From positions 3,968,001 through 4,032,000 of the forward strand of contig JAETXT010000003.1 of assembly GCA_019188255.1 (NCBI GenBank): a stretch of 64,000 nucleotides of DNA, given 5' to 3'. This stretch comes from Verticillium longisporum (Eukaryota > Ascomycota > Sordariomycetes > Glomerellales > Plectosphaerellaceae). Positions 23,603 to 34,647 of this stretch are shown one piece after another. The translations under genes and the position numbers were made by a program. Every line of letters starts with the position of its first letter. Positions within the stretch are counted from its first letter, which is position 1. Below the pieces are notes generated by a model. That model worked only from the letters and a program-made list of their open reading frames with translations. It did not search any database and was not told where the DNA came from.

Positions 23603-24917
23603 AATGACGGTAGGCTGGCTGTTCGGGCGACACAGGTGCGAAAGAAAAGAAGGCTTCGAATCGGGTGGTACGAGTGATGCGCAAGGCAGCTTGGCCGGCA
23701 GTAGAGATAATGAGTTGGCGCGCGCGCAGTGCCGAAAACAGACGCCGGGAATCGAAGGTGAAGCTTGGAGAAACTGGTGACAGAGCTCGCCGCCCGTCTC
23801 GCAGCTACCTGAAAGGCGAAAGAGGCCGTATCATGTGTGGTTCATGAGATCTAGGAGGTAACAAGATTCGGAGCAAATGCTTGCGAGTCGGCCTTCTATC
23901 GCGATGGGTGTTGGGGCGGGATGAGGTGGAAGAGGAGGAAACAAAGCAGTGAGTCGACCGAGTCGAATGGACGAACGAGGACGTCACAACTCACACCACC
24001 ACCACCACCCGACCCAGGCACCTGTTGCTCATGCTCATCCGACAAAGGCCGGGTCTTGGGAAGAGGGTGCGGTACCTACAACAGAGTGTGGCGTGGTATG
24101 CCTAGTCTGGTCACTGGCCACTGCTATTGACAGGGCACGCGCTGTTGGTCACGCTGGATGCGGCAGGCAGTACCAGACCCATGCCGGGGGGCACCTGGCA
24201 GCCCAGGCCCTGGCCGCAGGAGCGGGACCGACGGAGGCGTCATGACGGTCACAATGGTCGTGCTCCGACTGCTGTTCCTTCTCCTGCCCTTTTCCCCTCA
24301 CCTGAGCCCCCCACCAGGCTTAGTTCGGACCACTCCTGTCCTACCGTCCAGCCCCCTCAGGGTCTCCACCAGGTCAAGCCAGGCCAGGGAGGCCGGGGGC
24401 CCTCGACTAAGGTACCTTAGGTACTGGAAAGCGCTGTGGCATGCTGCATCATGCGCTGGCGGACCCCGCTATGCCGTCTTGGCTGTGCTACCAGGATCAC
24501 ATGGAACGATGAAATATGACGGATCTTCCTTTGATATCTTGCTCTCCTACAGATGTATTAGTAGCTAGCTTTTGTCTTTCAGACACCGGAAATATCCGCA
24601 CAAGCTGTCGATTGAATTTTACGCGTCTACGACGTCAACCCTTCCAACCCGTGCGTATCTGATCACCTCGCACAGCTTGTACAGGGGTTGACTCCTGGTC
24701 GAGACATTGTGTCTGACTAGCTGTAGCCTTCTCATGACGGGACGTGCTCCAGCTAGTGTAGGCAGGCTCGTAAACGAAACAATAGGTTCGTTTGATAGGT
24801 GCATGCATTGCTCCTCACCTGTATTCCTAACTCCTGGATGCTGTGTCCAACGCCTGCAATGCTATTCAGGTCATTTCGTCGTGCAAGACTCGTATTTTCT
24901 GGCCTCCTTTCAGCCAA
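23603..24917. other. Intergenic, no supported gene
   Basis: GC-rich sequence from 23,900 to 24,420 gives several chance frames on both strands, none with domains. Confidence 0.45.
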
Positions 24918-26200
24918 CTAATTGTCTTCGGAGAAGAGCCCCTTCAGCTCTCCTTCCTTGCCCCGATCCCATTCACGCTTCTCTCCGGCCTTGGCCCACT
25001 TGACGTCGGCTTCATTGCGCTCACCGCCACGCTTCCACTTGTTGATCTCCTCATCCCCAAAACCCGCGGCCCGCAGCCTCTGCTCCTGGCTCTGCTGCCA
25101 TTTATGCCTGTCTCTGAAAGTCTCGACAGCCTCCTCCCAGTTGTCCGTCGTCTCATCCATCTCCACATCAGCTTTTGGATCGTAGCTCGCATCAAAATGC
25201 TTGTCCATGGCAGATGAACCCGTCTGAAAGCCTCGTCCTCGTGTGCGGATTGGGGGAGGCGGCGCCGGCCCAACAATGTCGTCCAAGGGGTCCGAGTCTG
25301 ACAGTGCTTCGTCTTTCAAATCACGTCTTGAGTTTTGAGACTTCAGTCGCCCTCCGCCGTGTCGTCGTTCTCTTTCGGGTCGCTCTGATGCCCGGTCGCT
25401 CCTCGACCCAGGATTGCGAGCATTGCCATGGGCCGGGCTTCTATCGCGTGAAGTCCTGTGGTACTTCGACATACGGTCTTCAGCAGTCTGAGAACGGCCT
25501 TTATCGCGGCGGCGCGGTTTTGAGGCTGCGCCACCTTCGCGCAATGGTGTGCGAGATCGGCGGCGGCGCCGGCTGGTTCTGTCTTCTGGGGACAGGGATC
25601 TTTGGCGGCGGTGGCTACTTCGCTTCCGCTGGCTCTCGCGCTCTAAATCGGGCTCGCGCTCCTCCTCCCGTCGCAGCCGTTTGCTGTCATCGTGGTCTGG
25701 TGATGCGCTGCGACCATCTCGATGGCGCCTTCGAGACGATGTAAAAGTCGAGTCTCGTTTTGATGTTGCATCTGTCGACCTCCTTGAGCTGACCGCTTTC
25801 GTATCTGCCTTGCGACCGCCCAATATGCTCAAGATATCGCCCATCTGTCGGCGTCGGACATCTTGTGGCGCTGCGCTTTTGCGCTTTTGTCGCTCCTCCG
25901 TCTTCTCGAGCGCTTTCAGGCGCGCCTGCGACTCGGCAGTTTCTTTCGCAAGGAGATTCGCATTGTGCCGGTCGGTGTCTTTGATGATGTGTTGCAAGAA
26001 TCGTTTGTTTGGCTTCAGCTTGTTGGCAGGCCTGTCTCTGTCAGACGGTGACTCTCCGAGTAGGATAGACGGCCAACGAACTTCTTCTCGGCGCGGAATG
26101 CTTCCAGCCCCACGCTTGAGTATTTCAATGAGCAGTCTGCTGCTTCTTTCGCAAGCACCTCCGCCAGGTAGTCGTCTGTAAGGATGTCGTCATTGGGCAT
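24918..26200 (-). CDS. RS-rich nuclear protein, probably splicing-associated
   Basis: Two exons, 26200-26082 and 26031-24918, give 410 residues. The first part is conserved-looking (ILTDDYLAEVLAKEA, then NKRFLQHIIKDTDRHN). The centre is a long Arg/Ser/Asp/Glu-rich region with many RS, RR and ER dipeptides, as in SR-related nuclear proteins. The C-terminus has NWEEAVETFRDRHKW and an acidic, Trp-containing tail. The 50-bp intron (26032-26081) has a weak GTTCGT donor. Splicing joins AEKK to PANKLKPN in frame, whereas without it the frame stops. Low-complexity RS content suggests a role in pre-mRNA processing, but no catalytic domain is visible. Confidence 0.75.
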
Positions 26201-26757
26201 TGCTGCTGCAAAACAGTGGGTGATGTGTAAGTATTGTCGGGAGTGGGGGCAGTGAACGAGTCCGCTTAAGGACAGAATCGTGGCAGTTGTAGCGTATCGG
26301 TGGTTTCCAGTGTGACAGATGATTTCTGCCCATGTATAAACAAAACAGCCTGGGACAAACAGGTCGTATCAAGACTTGAAGTCGTGGTGGTCAAGTGGCT
26401 CGCTCCACTATTGATGCAGGAAGAAGGTCAACAGCCTCCCGTGTGGGTCAGGGTCCATGCAGTCTGCGACTGAGTCCAGGAAGACGAATTGATAGCGATA
26501 AGGTCCCCGCGCTTATCCCAATAGGGGAATACCTGAACAACAAAACGATGACATCGGGAGCCCGCGATCGCAGTCTAATATTCGATTGTCAACTCCCGCG
26601 CCCCAGACGTCAGCGCGCAGCCCCTTCGCCTTATCACGAGTGACATGCGCGGTTCCCTTCCAACGAAATACTAGTTTCGAACACACTTGCTTCTCCAATT
26701 TTGTCTAGACACTTCAAGCTTCAAGATCTACAACTCACGCGCCAAGTCATCGATACA
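26201..26757. other. Divergent intergenic region
   Basis: It separates the divergent RS-rich and Sos7 genes and probably contains both promoters. No other feature is recognised. Confidence 0.45.
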
Positions 26758-27600
26758 ATGACCACCATCGATGCAGACGACATCCTCAAGAAGCTGGAGG
26801 CGCTTGAGCGCAACAGCGAAATCTCAATCATCAAGCTGAGCGAGCCGATCTCGAGCGCCTACTCCCAAGATGCACGACCAAGGACATCCGATGCATCCAA
26901 CGCCTCCCTGGACGCACCGACGCCGGCCAGCCTCGACGCGGACCTCCAGCATTACAAAGAGCTTTTCTCCAAATTACGATTCTCCTACGTTGAGCAGGTC
27001 ACCAAAGAAAAGTTCATTCGCGCCATCGTTGGAGACCCGCCTCATATTGTAACGCCGCAGGAAAACCTGGAGTTGGAGAAACAAAATTTGGCGGCTAAGA
27101 CACAGCTCAAGGCCCTCAAGATTGAGGTTGCTGACATGGTTGCCGAGTTGGAGAAACGAGGCCGTGATTTGAGCCAACGATACGACAATGTTCGGGTTGA
27201 GAAAGTAAAGCTGCAGGAACTTCCTGGTCAAATCGAGGGGCTAGAGAGTCGGATCGCAGAGTTGAAGGAGACGCAAGAGCCCGGCACGAACCCGTACATC
27301 AATCTACCACTCGCCAAGACGCTCGAACTGCTGGATGACAAGCGGCGTCGACAGAAGGAGCTGGATCGCGAACTCGAGCAGCTTCAGTCCAGGGTGCCGA
27401 GGAAGAGGAAGGAGGTGGAAAGGTTAGAAGCTGAACTGCAACCTCTAGAAGTCAAGAAGCAGACCAGCACGACCGCTGCGAAGGATGCAAAGCGGCGTAA
27501 AGAGGCCGCACTGGGCGGTGTGGAAGATGACTTGGAGGAGCGTGGCCGATGGCTGAGGGCCACCGAAGCGGCCCTCACCAATATGCTCGAGTTGAAATGA
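26758..27600 (+). CDS. sos7: Kinetochore protein Sos7
   Basis: Single-exon gene of 280 residues. The N-terminal part contains FSKLRFSYVEQVTKEKF and RAIVGDPP, which I recognise as the conserved Sos7 region. The remainder is almost entirely coiled coil, with heptad-like Leu/Glu/Lys spacing and a short break at NPYINLP. Sos7 is a subunit of the outer kinetochore Mis12-linked machinery in fission yeast and is conserved in filamentous fungi. The start is the ATG at 26758; the frame open upstream of it lacks an ATG. The gene is intact. Confidence 0.85.
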   Translation: MTTIDADDILKKLEALERNSEISIIKLSEPISSAYSQDARPRTSDASNASLDAPTPASLDADLQHYKELFSKLRFSYVEQVTKEKFIRAIVGDPPHIVTPQENLELEKQNLAAKTQLKALKIEVADMVAELEKRGRDLSQRYDNVRVEKVKLQELPGQIEGLESRIAELKETQEPGTNPYINLPLAKTLELLDDKRRRQKELDRELEQLQSRVPRKRKEVERLEAELQPLEVKKQTSTTAAKDAKRRKEAALGGVEDDLEERGRWLRATEAALTNMLELK

Positions 27601-28037
27601 TGAACTGTGGGGAACGACGAGCTGCACGACTGTACGACTATGTTTATGACTATGGGGGCGCTCTCGGGGGAGTCATGGCGCATGAAATCTATCGAAATGG
27701 GTGGCATCAGGCTGGGAGGTATACAGGGATTGGCCTCGGGATTGCAAGTGCCCCTCCCTCATGTTGGCAATACACTCCTGCTTTGACCGTTGCGACAAGC
27801 CATTGGTGCGTGCTCAGTTGGTCCTCGGTGTATGTCCGGCTAAACTTCCGCCGATCACTTCATGCCGCAAGAGAAGCACGGCCCCCACTTTGGCCTCCCC
27901 ACGTGACTCAAAAGCCCCGCCGAATTGTGCGCCCTCGCTTACCCTAGCCCTCGAAATTTCATGCTGCGCTCGATTTTGAGACTGAACATCAATCGTCAAG
28001 CAACCACCTTCACCGTCGACATCTCAACACCGCCAAG
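27601..28037. other. Intergenic, promoter of eL37
   Basis: There are no supported genes. Its 3' part should contain the promoter and 5' UTR of the ribosomal protein gene. Confidence 0.4.
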
Positions 28038-28643
28038 ATGAGTACGTACGCCCGAGGCGCTGCACGAGCAGCAGACCGCAGATCTTCTATAAACGATTCT
28101 GCGATTAACTGAACCGCTGGCTGACTTTTCCCGTAGCGAAGGGTACTTCCTCGTTCGGTAAGAGGCACAACAAGACGCACGTTCTGTGCCGTCGTTGCGG
28201 TACGTTTATCCATCTCGACCCGACTCCGGATATCGACGCCACAAACACCGATCACGACGGAGACTGGACGACTTCTGGAGGAAGAGTCAATTCGATTTGG
28301 AATGTGCGGAAGACTGATGATGAAATTTTAGGCCGCCGCTCCCTCCACGTCCAGAAGCACACTTGCGCCTCGTGCGGTTACCCCTCGGCCAAGACCCGCA
28401 AGTGTACGTTCCCCACGACTGTCGACGCGAACCGCTATCCAGCGGGGTTCGATGCCCACGAAGAATTGATAACTGACTGGAGGAAACAGACAACTGGTCG
28501 AGAAGGCCAAGCGGAGAAAGACCACCGGCACCGGCCGCATGCGCTCGCTCGCCGACGTTTCCCGACGATTCAAGAACGGCTTCCAGACCGGTGGCCCCAA
28601 GGGTGCTCGCGGTGCCGCCAACCCCAACCCTTCCAAGGAATAA
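28038..28643 (+). CDS. RPL37: 60S ribosomal protein eL37, one-base frameshift in exon 4
   Basis: Four exons, 28038-28041, 28137-28199, 28332-28403 and 28490-28643. The start codon plus one base forms a mini-exon, typical of fungal ribosomal protein genes. The product begins [22 protein letters not shown] and carries the C4 zinc motif CRRCG...CASCG, followed by the conserved [17 protein letters not shown] and [12 protein letters not shown]. The frame breaks directly after the Ser of YNWS, between 28500 and 28501, where one G of an expected GGAG appears missing. Everything downstream is perfect eL37 in the shifted frame up to the stop at 28641. As eL37 is essential and normally single copy, this is best read as a sequence error. 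Confidence 0.9.
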
Positions 28644-29193
28644 ATTCGTCTTTTTTGGTACGCAGAGGACGACGGAAAAGAAAACCCGGGGGTTCGACCT
28701 TGAAGGGGAACTCTTGGGCAATGCATGCATAGGGACGGTCTAAGGGGTGTTAAAGCGTGAACGAAACGCCGGAACTCGAGGTCACTGGGTTGGACGGATT
28801 CCGACAGGCTTTGCTTTAGGGATATGGACTCCAGCAAGGTCGCAATCACAATGCCATTCTGACGCGTGCGCTGTCGATGAGTCGTGCGGGCGGGTTATGA
28901 GGAAGAGGGGTCAACTGACCGCCGCATGCACACTTTCAACTTGTCATTTGAGGAGGTCATTCCATCTCAAGCGTTATTGAACTGGCCATCCGTGACGCGA
29001 GTTCTAGACGAGCTCCTCGCCAGATACCAAACCCAGAGGATCTTCAAGCTCTTTCTGTCCCACCACAGCCTGTGACGTGTATTTCGGGAGATAAGGTTTG
29101 TCATGCGGTGTTTCAATCTGCATCATTGATCGAACGTGTGCCATTTCAGCACCTAGGGTATCATGATATTCCAGTCTCCGGCTGAATCTCCCT
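28644..29193. other. Intergenic between convergent genes
   Basis: Presumably 3' UTRs of eL37 and ELP6. No further coding sequence is supported. Confidence 0.4.
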
Positions 29194-30110
29194 TCATTGC
29201 CCTCTGTGGAAGACTTTGACGCTCCCGTCCCCTCCCACAAAGTAGAGGAATTCCGCCTCTTCAACCTCCCGATCTACGCCGTCATCTCCCCCACCGCCCG
29301 TGATCCTCATAACACCGCTCACGTCACTCGCGCCCCCGGTGTCCAGCAATCTCTTGCTCACCATGATTTGAGCCGTGTGCGCCAGCGCCATCACTAACCC
29401 GGAATGTGCTCTCTCCAGTCCTGTCCCCTGAGCAGCGATGAGCGGTTCGTCCGCCGCTACGGCGATGACTGACGCATGTGCCTTCTCCTGAACGTCCAGA
29501 AGCACACCACGTAGTGCAAGCCCCGTCACGGCATCAGGCCCCTCTGTGAGGTCCGCCGTTGCAGCAAGAAGGAGATCCGGCTGGTCGAAGATAACTATAG
29601 TCTTCGCAGGGTTGGCGCCGCGGCCTCCCGCTACATCGGCCACGGCACCCAGCAGCTCATTGCGCAGGTCTGAGAGTCTGGGGCTGCGGAGGGTGCGGAA
29701 TCCTTACGGGCGCCGTCTACTGGGAGCGGCGTGAAGAGATTTGTGAGACCGTCGACGAAGGCGAAACGACCGGCGCGAGCCAGAGACTCAAGGTCCAAGC
29801 CCTAGAGCACTGTCAGTGAATGCAGTTACCAGAATGGTTCTGGGCAGGTGAGATGAAGACTGACCAGCTTGCCCGCGCCGTCTTTCCAAAACGTGAAGTC
29901 TCGCATAAAGCTGACGAGCACGACATTGGTCTCGCCTGTCTCTTCGGCTAATTCTTGGGACTGGGATGTCTTCTTTTGCAGGTGAGAGTAAAGATAGCGC
30001 AGAATGAGCCAGTTCGTGCTGGCGCCCAAGACGTTCGTGAGGAGGACATTGCTATGTTCTGGCGGGAGGGCAAGGTAGGGCTCGAGAAGATGAGGGATAC
30101 GCGTCGCCAT
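29194..30110 (-). CDS. ELP6: Elongator complex subunit ELP6
   Basis: Two exons, 30110-29865 and 29801-29194. The N-terminus (MATRIPHLLEPYLALP, then HSNVLLTNVLGASTNWL) and the inner motifs VLVSFMRDFTFWKDG and IVIFDQPDLLLAAT identify the RecA-like fold of ELP6. ELP6 forms the ELP4/5/6 ring of Elongator, which modifies wobble uridines of tRNAs. Between LPVDGARKDSAP and SPRLSDLRNEL the frame changes. Either one C is missing from the run at 29691-29693, giving about 284 residues, or a 38-bp intron with a good GTAAGG donor but no branch site is removed, giving about 271 residues. Such a short intron would be exceptional, so I favour the missing base. Confidence 0.82.
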
Positions 30111-31934
30111 GGTCACTTCCCGTGTTCTGTAATAAACACGGCAATGCACAAGGTTCTGGAGGATGTCCTTGCTGCCTTGGTTGTTGGCACTTTGTAACCT
30201 CTTTTACACCTCAGATGAATGTCGTCGACAGTTGGAGGTCAAGTTTTCAACCCCAACGAAGTGAAAAGACGCGGGTGTACCACACAGTAAGCCTGTGGGG
30301 CAATTGTTGTCCCGTCGAAAAAAGGCCAAACGATCTCGTCCATGTCGACTCCGGTGCTCTTTGCCAGGACAAAAAGCCACCAAGCGCAGATTGGAGTACG
30401 CCCGTCATGTTTTTTTTTCTTCTTCTTGCAAGTGACCACATTCATGAATGATGTGAGTGGCAGTCGGCGTTGTTGGTTCGTGGCATGTCGCTTTGGACTG
30501 AACAACCAACCGAAGGCGCCAAACCCATAAGGATCCTACCCTTCCATTTGACGGCAATCGAGAGGCGAAACGCACTCGAATTCATCCTCATACAGAAAGC
30601 GCTCGGTGAATCTTTATCTGGAACACGAGAGATAGCTTTATCTTTGGCAGTCATGTCATTTCGAGCGCAGCCGACACAACCATAAATACAAAGTCCCAGC
30701 CTGTACGGCTTCTCAGCGGGCTACCCTGATTAGCGGATAAACTTAAGCGCACCACACAGGCGCAAGGAATGGCCAATTGGGTGCCCTGGTGTTAGGCCAA
30801 ACTGGGAATTCAGGAGATCCGTGGGGGAGTGTTACTGATGGTACTGTTGAAGCCCCCCCCAAAAGACGGCGGCAATTACGACCGGAGGTACGCACCACAG
30901 CACTACACAACAGTGAGTGGTACTGCTGGAAGCGGGATCGGACGACCAGGCCGGACGGCCCGCAGCCAGGGCCAGATCCACGGGAAAACAGGGCGGTCGA
31001 CGCGCGAAGATGCCGAGAGCGAGCGAGGCTCACATGGAGAGGCGACGGAGTTGCTGTTTCGTTCATGCTGGCCCCGTTCTCAGGGCCACAGCAAATTCAC
31101 GCACCGTCGACAGCAGCAGGCTCGGGCGATTCTCGAGACGGCATCGGCATCAAGCACACCTCGCGCGCGCATCCATGTGTAAACTTTGAAGCGATGTGCT
31201 GTCTGCTGCAGGGGCGGCTGACTGGCCGCCGTTCCGATCACGCAACAAGATAGGTTGCCTTGCAGAGGAGGAGGGGGGAGGAAACGTGTTGCGTCTGTTC
31301 CGCGCCTGCGTCTCTGCTCTGTTCTGTCCTGCCCTGTTCTCGCGGCTGCATCTCCGTCCGTTCTGCGCGACTAAATCCGAGCTCCGTTGCCCTCTATCTC
31401 TGCACCCCGCAGTGAGCTCTCCCCATCCCTCAGGTCTGTCTGTTGGCCGAGTGAGATAGACTGCGCTCTTTTATTCCTGTTTCTCTCTCTCCCAGCACTG
31501 GAGCATTCCGAGTCACATATCTACACACAGAGAAAGCCAGAGAGTCTAAAAGAAGCCTGTCACGATATCCAGGTAGGCAACAAGACACACGTCCATCGGG
31601 GGTTCCCTTCGTGAGGCGAACTACGTGGGGTCGATCGTGCCTGCCCCCCTGCACCAGCGTGGTGACGCAGCATTGGGTGAGGAGGGGGGCAGTTGAGCTC
31701 AACCCCGCAGTGGTTGCTGCCCGCAGCATTCTCCCACCGAAGTCTCGCCCCGGAGTATGGGGGGGGGGGGGGGACTCTGTCGCTAATTTGTTTTCTCAAC
31801 CTCACACCCGCAAGCTGATCACTTTTGTGACGCCAGATTTCTCTCTGAACGACGAACAGCTTCAACTTGGAAGGACTTCACTACCCCTTATTCCCACCGC
31901 CTCTACGCTCCTCCGACACGCCCAACAGAGCAAC
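30111..31934. other. Divergent intergenic region
   Basis: Long region between ELP6 and the RhaM-like gene. It includes a T-rich run near 30410-30423 and a 15-base G run at 31759-31773. No frame is supported as a gene. Confidence 0.45.
31759..31773. repeat. G15 homopolymer
   Basis: Uninterrupted run of guanines upstream of the RhaM-like gene. Its length in the true genome is uncertain, given the homopolymer problems elsewhere in this window. Confidence 0.8.
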
Positions 31935-32502
31935 ATGATGTGGTCTCCCACTGCTGCCTCGGCTCCCATGGCGCGCCCCACCAGCCCTGAGCAGCCCGCC
32001 TCGTTCAGCGTGTCGCGACAGAAGAACCGGGGCCGTCGCATTGCCCAGATTGTCAAACTCAAGCCTGAGTTCCTCAAGGAATACAAAAAGGTGCACGCTC
32101 ATGTGTGGCCCGAGGTCCTCAAACAGATCAAGCAGTGCAACATTGAAGACTGTACGTTGTTTCTTTCCTACTCAACCCACCTCTGTCATTTCCTTCCATT
32201 GTACTCTCCAATCTTCCTCTGCCCCATCCGGGTTCGGACAAATTGGAACCGACGCTAACACCACGACAGACAGCATCTTCTACGATGAGAATTCCGGCAT
32301 CCTCTTTGCGTCCATGAAGTACGTGGGATACGATTACGCCGGAGACATGGAGCGCATGAGGGAAAACCCCAAGGTCCGCGAGTGGTGGGACATGACCGAT
32401 GGCTGGCAGGAGTCGCTGGTCGAAGGCGCCACCAAGAGTAACGTCGAGCCGGGAGAGCCGGGCTGGTGGAAGCCCGTCGAGGAGGTCTTTCATCTGCCAT
32501 AG
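31935..32502 (+). CDS. L-rhamnose mutarotase-like (RhaM/DUF718) protein
   Basis: Two exons, 31935-32151 and 32270-32502, with a 118-bp intron containing a GCTAAC branch site, give 149 residues. After a 35-residue Ser/Pro-rich extension, the RhaM alpha/beta fold shows its landmarks: KPEFLKEYKKVHAHVWPEVL, the CNIEDYSIF strand, LFASMKYVGYDY, PKVREWWDMTDGWQES and a terminal EEVFHL. Bacterial RhaM interconverts L-rhamnose anomers. No rhamnose catabolic genes are nearby, so the substrate is open. The two adjacent ATGs at 31935 and 31938 are alternative starts. Confidence 0.85.
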
Positions 32503-32531
32503 ACAGCGTTCCACGTAACCCTTATTCATCT

Positions 32532-33253
32532 TCATTTCCAGTTGCCAAATAGACCTCCAAAGGAGCCCTTGCCATCCTGACCACCGCCCCCACTTCCGCC
32601 ACCACGTCCGCCGTGTCGACGGGCCTCGTTTCGAATCCAGTCCTCGAGGAATTGGCGGTCGGCCATCTTTCTGGCGTCTTGGACCTTGGTCTGCACCTGC
32701 GCCTCTTGAGCGTCAAAGCAGAGGAGCGTCGGCACGGACGTGATCATGTAGGTCATGCCGAAGCCCGCGCTCATGATGTCGGGCGAGTCGTACTCGACGG
32801 TGCAAAAGGCGACGCCGCCCTCAGCCTCGCCAACACCGGACTCGACAAGCGATTGCAGAAGGGGAGCAACGACGCGACAGGTTGAGCACCAAGATGTGGT
32901 CCACAGCGTTAGGAGGGGCGTTCTTGACGACGACGAGATCTGCTGATATGTGTAGAAATCATCTGGCTTACGGACGCTGAGCAAAGTGTTGGCAAACATC
33001 GCACAGCAAGTACTTTTACCCCGGCCAGCTGGCCAATGACCAGTGAAGTGAGCAAGTCAACTTACGAGGTGTATATCTGATTCCTAAGCTTGCGGTTCTG
33101 CGACGTCGAGAAGGGCGCCACGGCGGCTGAAAGTGAGACTGGGATAAGTGGCGTGCTGACAGGTCGGCCGGGGAGTTTGATGAGGGAGGAGGGGCTAGGA
33201 GCAGTTCGACAGGCTCGCGGCGCAGTCAGGCGGAAGAGATGTCTCGCGTGCAT
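32532..33253 (-). CDS. Mitochondrial thioredoxin-like protein (WCSTC)
   Basis: Two exons, 33253-33066 and 32976-32532, give 210 residues. The N-terminus is rich in Arg, Ser and Ala with no acid residues and ends near FSTSQNRKLRNQ, a typical mitochondrial presequence. The thioredoxin fold follows. The active-site motif is WCSTC (Cys93 and Cys96) instead of WCGPC. The cis-proline is in ITSVPTLLCF, and DFYTYQQI opens the domain. The C-terminus is Gly/Arg-rich. The changed CxxC suggests altered redox properties. The gene is convergent with the RhaM-like gene and its end lies only 30 bp away. The frame is intact. Confidence 0.85.
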
Positions 33254-34647
33254 GACGTCGATGGGGTGGGAGGGTGGTGTGTGGTGTGGGTGTGTGTAGC
33301 TGCGCGAGAGAGATGCGATTGAATATTGGGGAGCGTCTTGATTGCCAGGAGCGGGCTTTGGAACCCATCGATAGGGCGGATGAGATGCAGCAATCAATCA
33401 CCTGGTTCGACAGTCTGGTGGATGTGTTGCACAGCGGCCGCCTGCAACGATGGAGCGAGCAGGAACGTATGGTACATGGAGGATGAAGGGAGATTGGGCC
33501 CAGGATAGCGCGGCTGAGAGAGTTCCTGCCTCAGCGCGCGCGCACCTTGCACCTCAGGCTGTCACTGTACCTGTGCGGCGCGTTGTGACAGTGAGCGCGT
33601 CACACGGAAATATGGGGAAAAGACCCCTAACCTCGGGGCTAAGGTGCTGTTGCGTCATCACGCAGGGCATTTTGCACCTTGAATTCTGTGGCATCGCATA
33701 TCAGAAGCAAAACAAACAAACACCACAATGAGTATCAGCTTCCAATGAGTGGCTTGAGCAACATCTTGTGACCGCTGCTACTTCCCCACGTTTCCCGCGC
33801 ATGAGACGAGTTGCAGACGCATCGTCGACCGACCCATGCTGCCTACGACTCATTTAGGAGGGAGACGAAGCCGGATTTCGTAGGCTCCCAAGCGCTTGGC
33901 TTTAGCACCGCTTCCCATGGCCCACTCACCGCTATAGCTTAAGTGGAGGACTGATGGCACCCGACCGATCACCCCGCCCTAGCGCTGTTGCTTCATGCTT
34001 ATCTCGTGTCATGGGGAGTGGCAGTCCCCTGCCAGATGTCGGTCAGCCTGAGGTCGATCTCCGTGACAGAGGCAGCCGAAGCCGAGACAGGCAGGAACGC
34101 ACCAACAATGGCCTGTTCTCCAAAGCTCCAGAGCTCGTGAAGGAATGTGTGACGGACGGGCTTGTCGACATCGCTTACCCCTACAAATACCCTCGAGATA
34201 CCCGCCTCCTGTAACGCGCCGACCAAGGTAGACCGACCGACCACCTCGAGTCATACCCGCCTGGAGCGTCCGCCAACATACCCGGATAGTCTCTGACTGC
34301 CAGCCTTGACCTCCTGTCAGCCTCGCACCACCACCTCTCCACCTCATGTCTCTCCAACTTAGCTTTTCGTCTTAACCTCGACCGCCTCTTTATTGATCAA
34401 TCCTAGACATCGGTTCGCAGATCTTACTCCTTGCTCCAGATAGCGTTACTCCCTTCGTCCTACACAACCTCGACGTTCCTTGACCACACACCCACCTCTC
34501 ATTACGCCGCCCCAAGAAACCTTCCAACTGGCATTGCATTCATCACACATGACAGCTACTTCTTGGTAACTCGTCGCAGCCCGTCAGGATACCAAGAAAA
34601 TCCATGTCATACGCCCTGCCTATTCCTCTGGGCCCCCGCAAAGAGCT
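33254..34647. other. Divergent intergenic region, no supported gene
   Basis: Contains the upstream regions of the thioredoxin-like and MFS genes. Frames here are short and lack features. Confidence 0.45.

Noticed and set aside
24127..24568. Overlapping plus-strand ORFs in GC-rich DNA
   Set aside because: Pro/Arg/Ser-rich chance frames with no support on either side.
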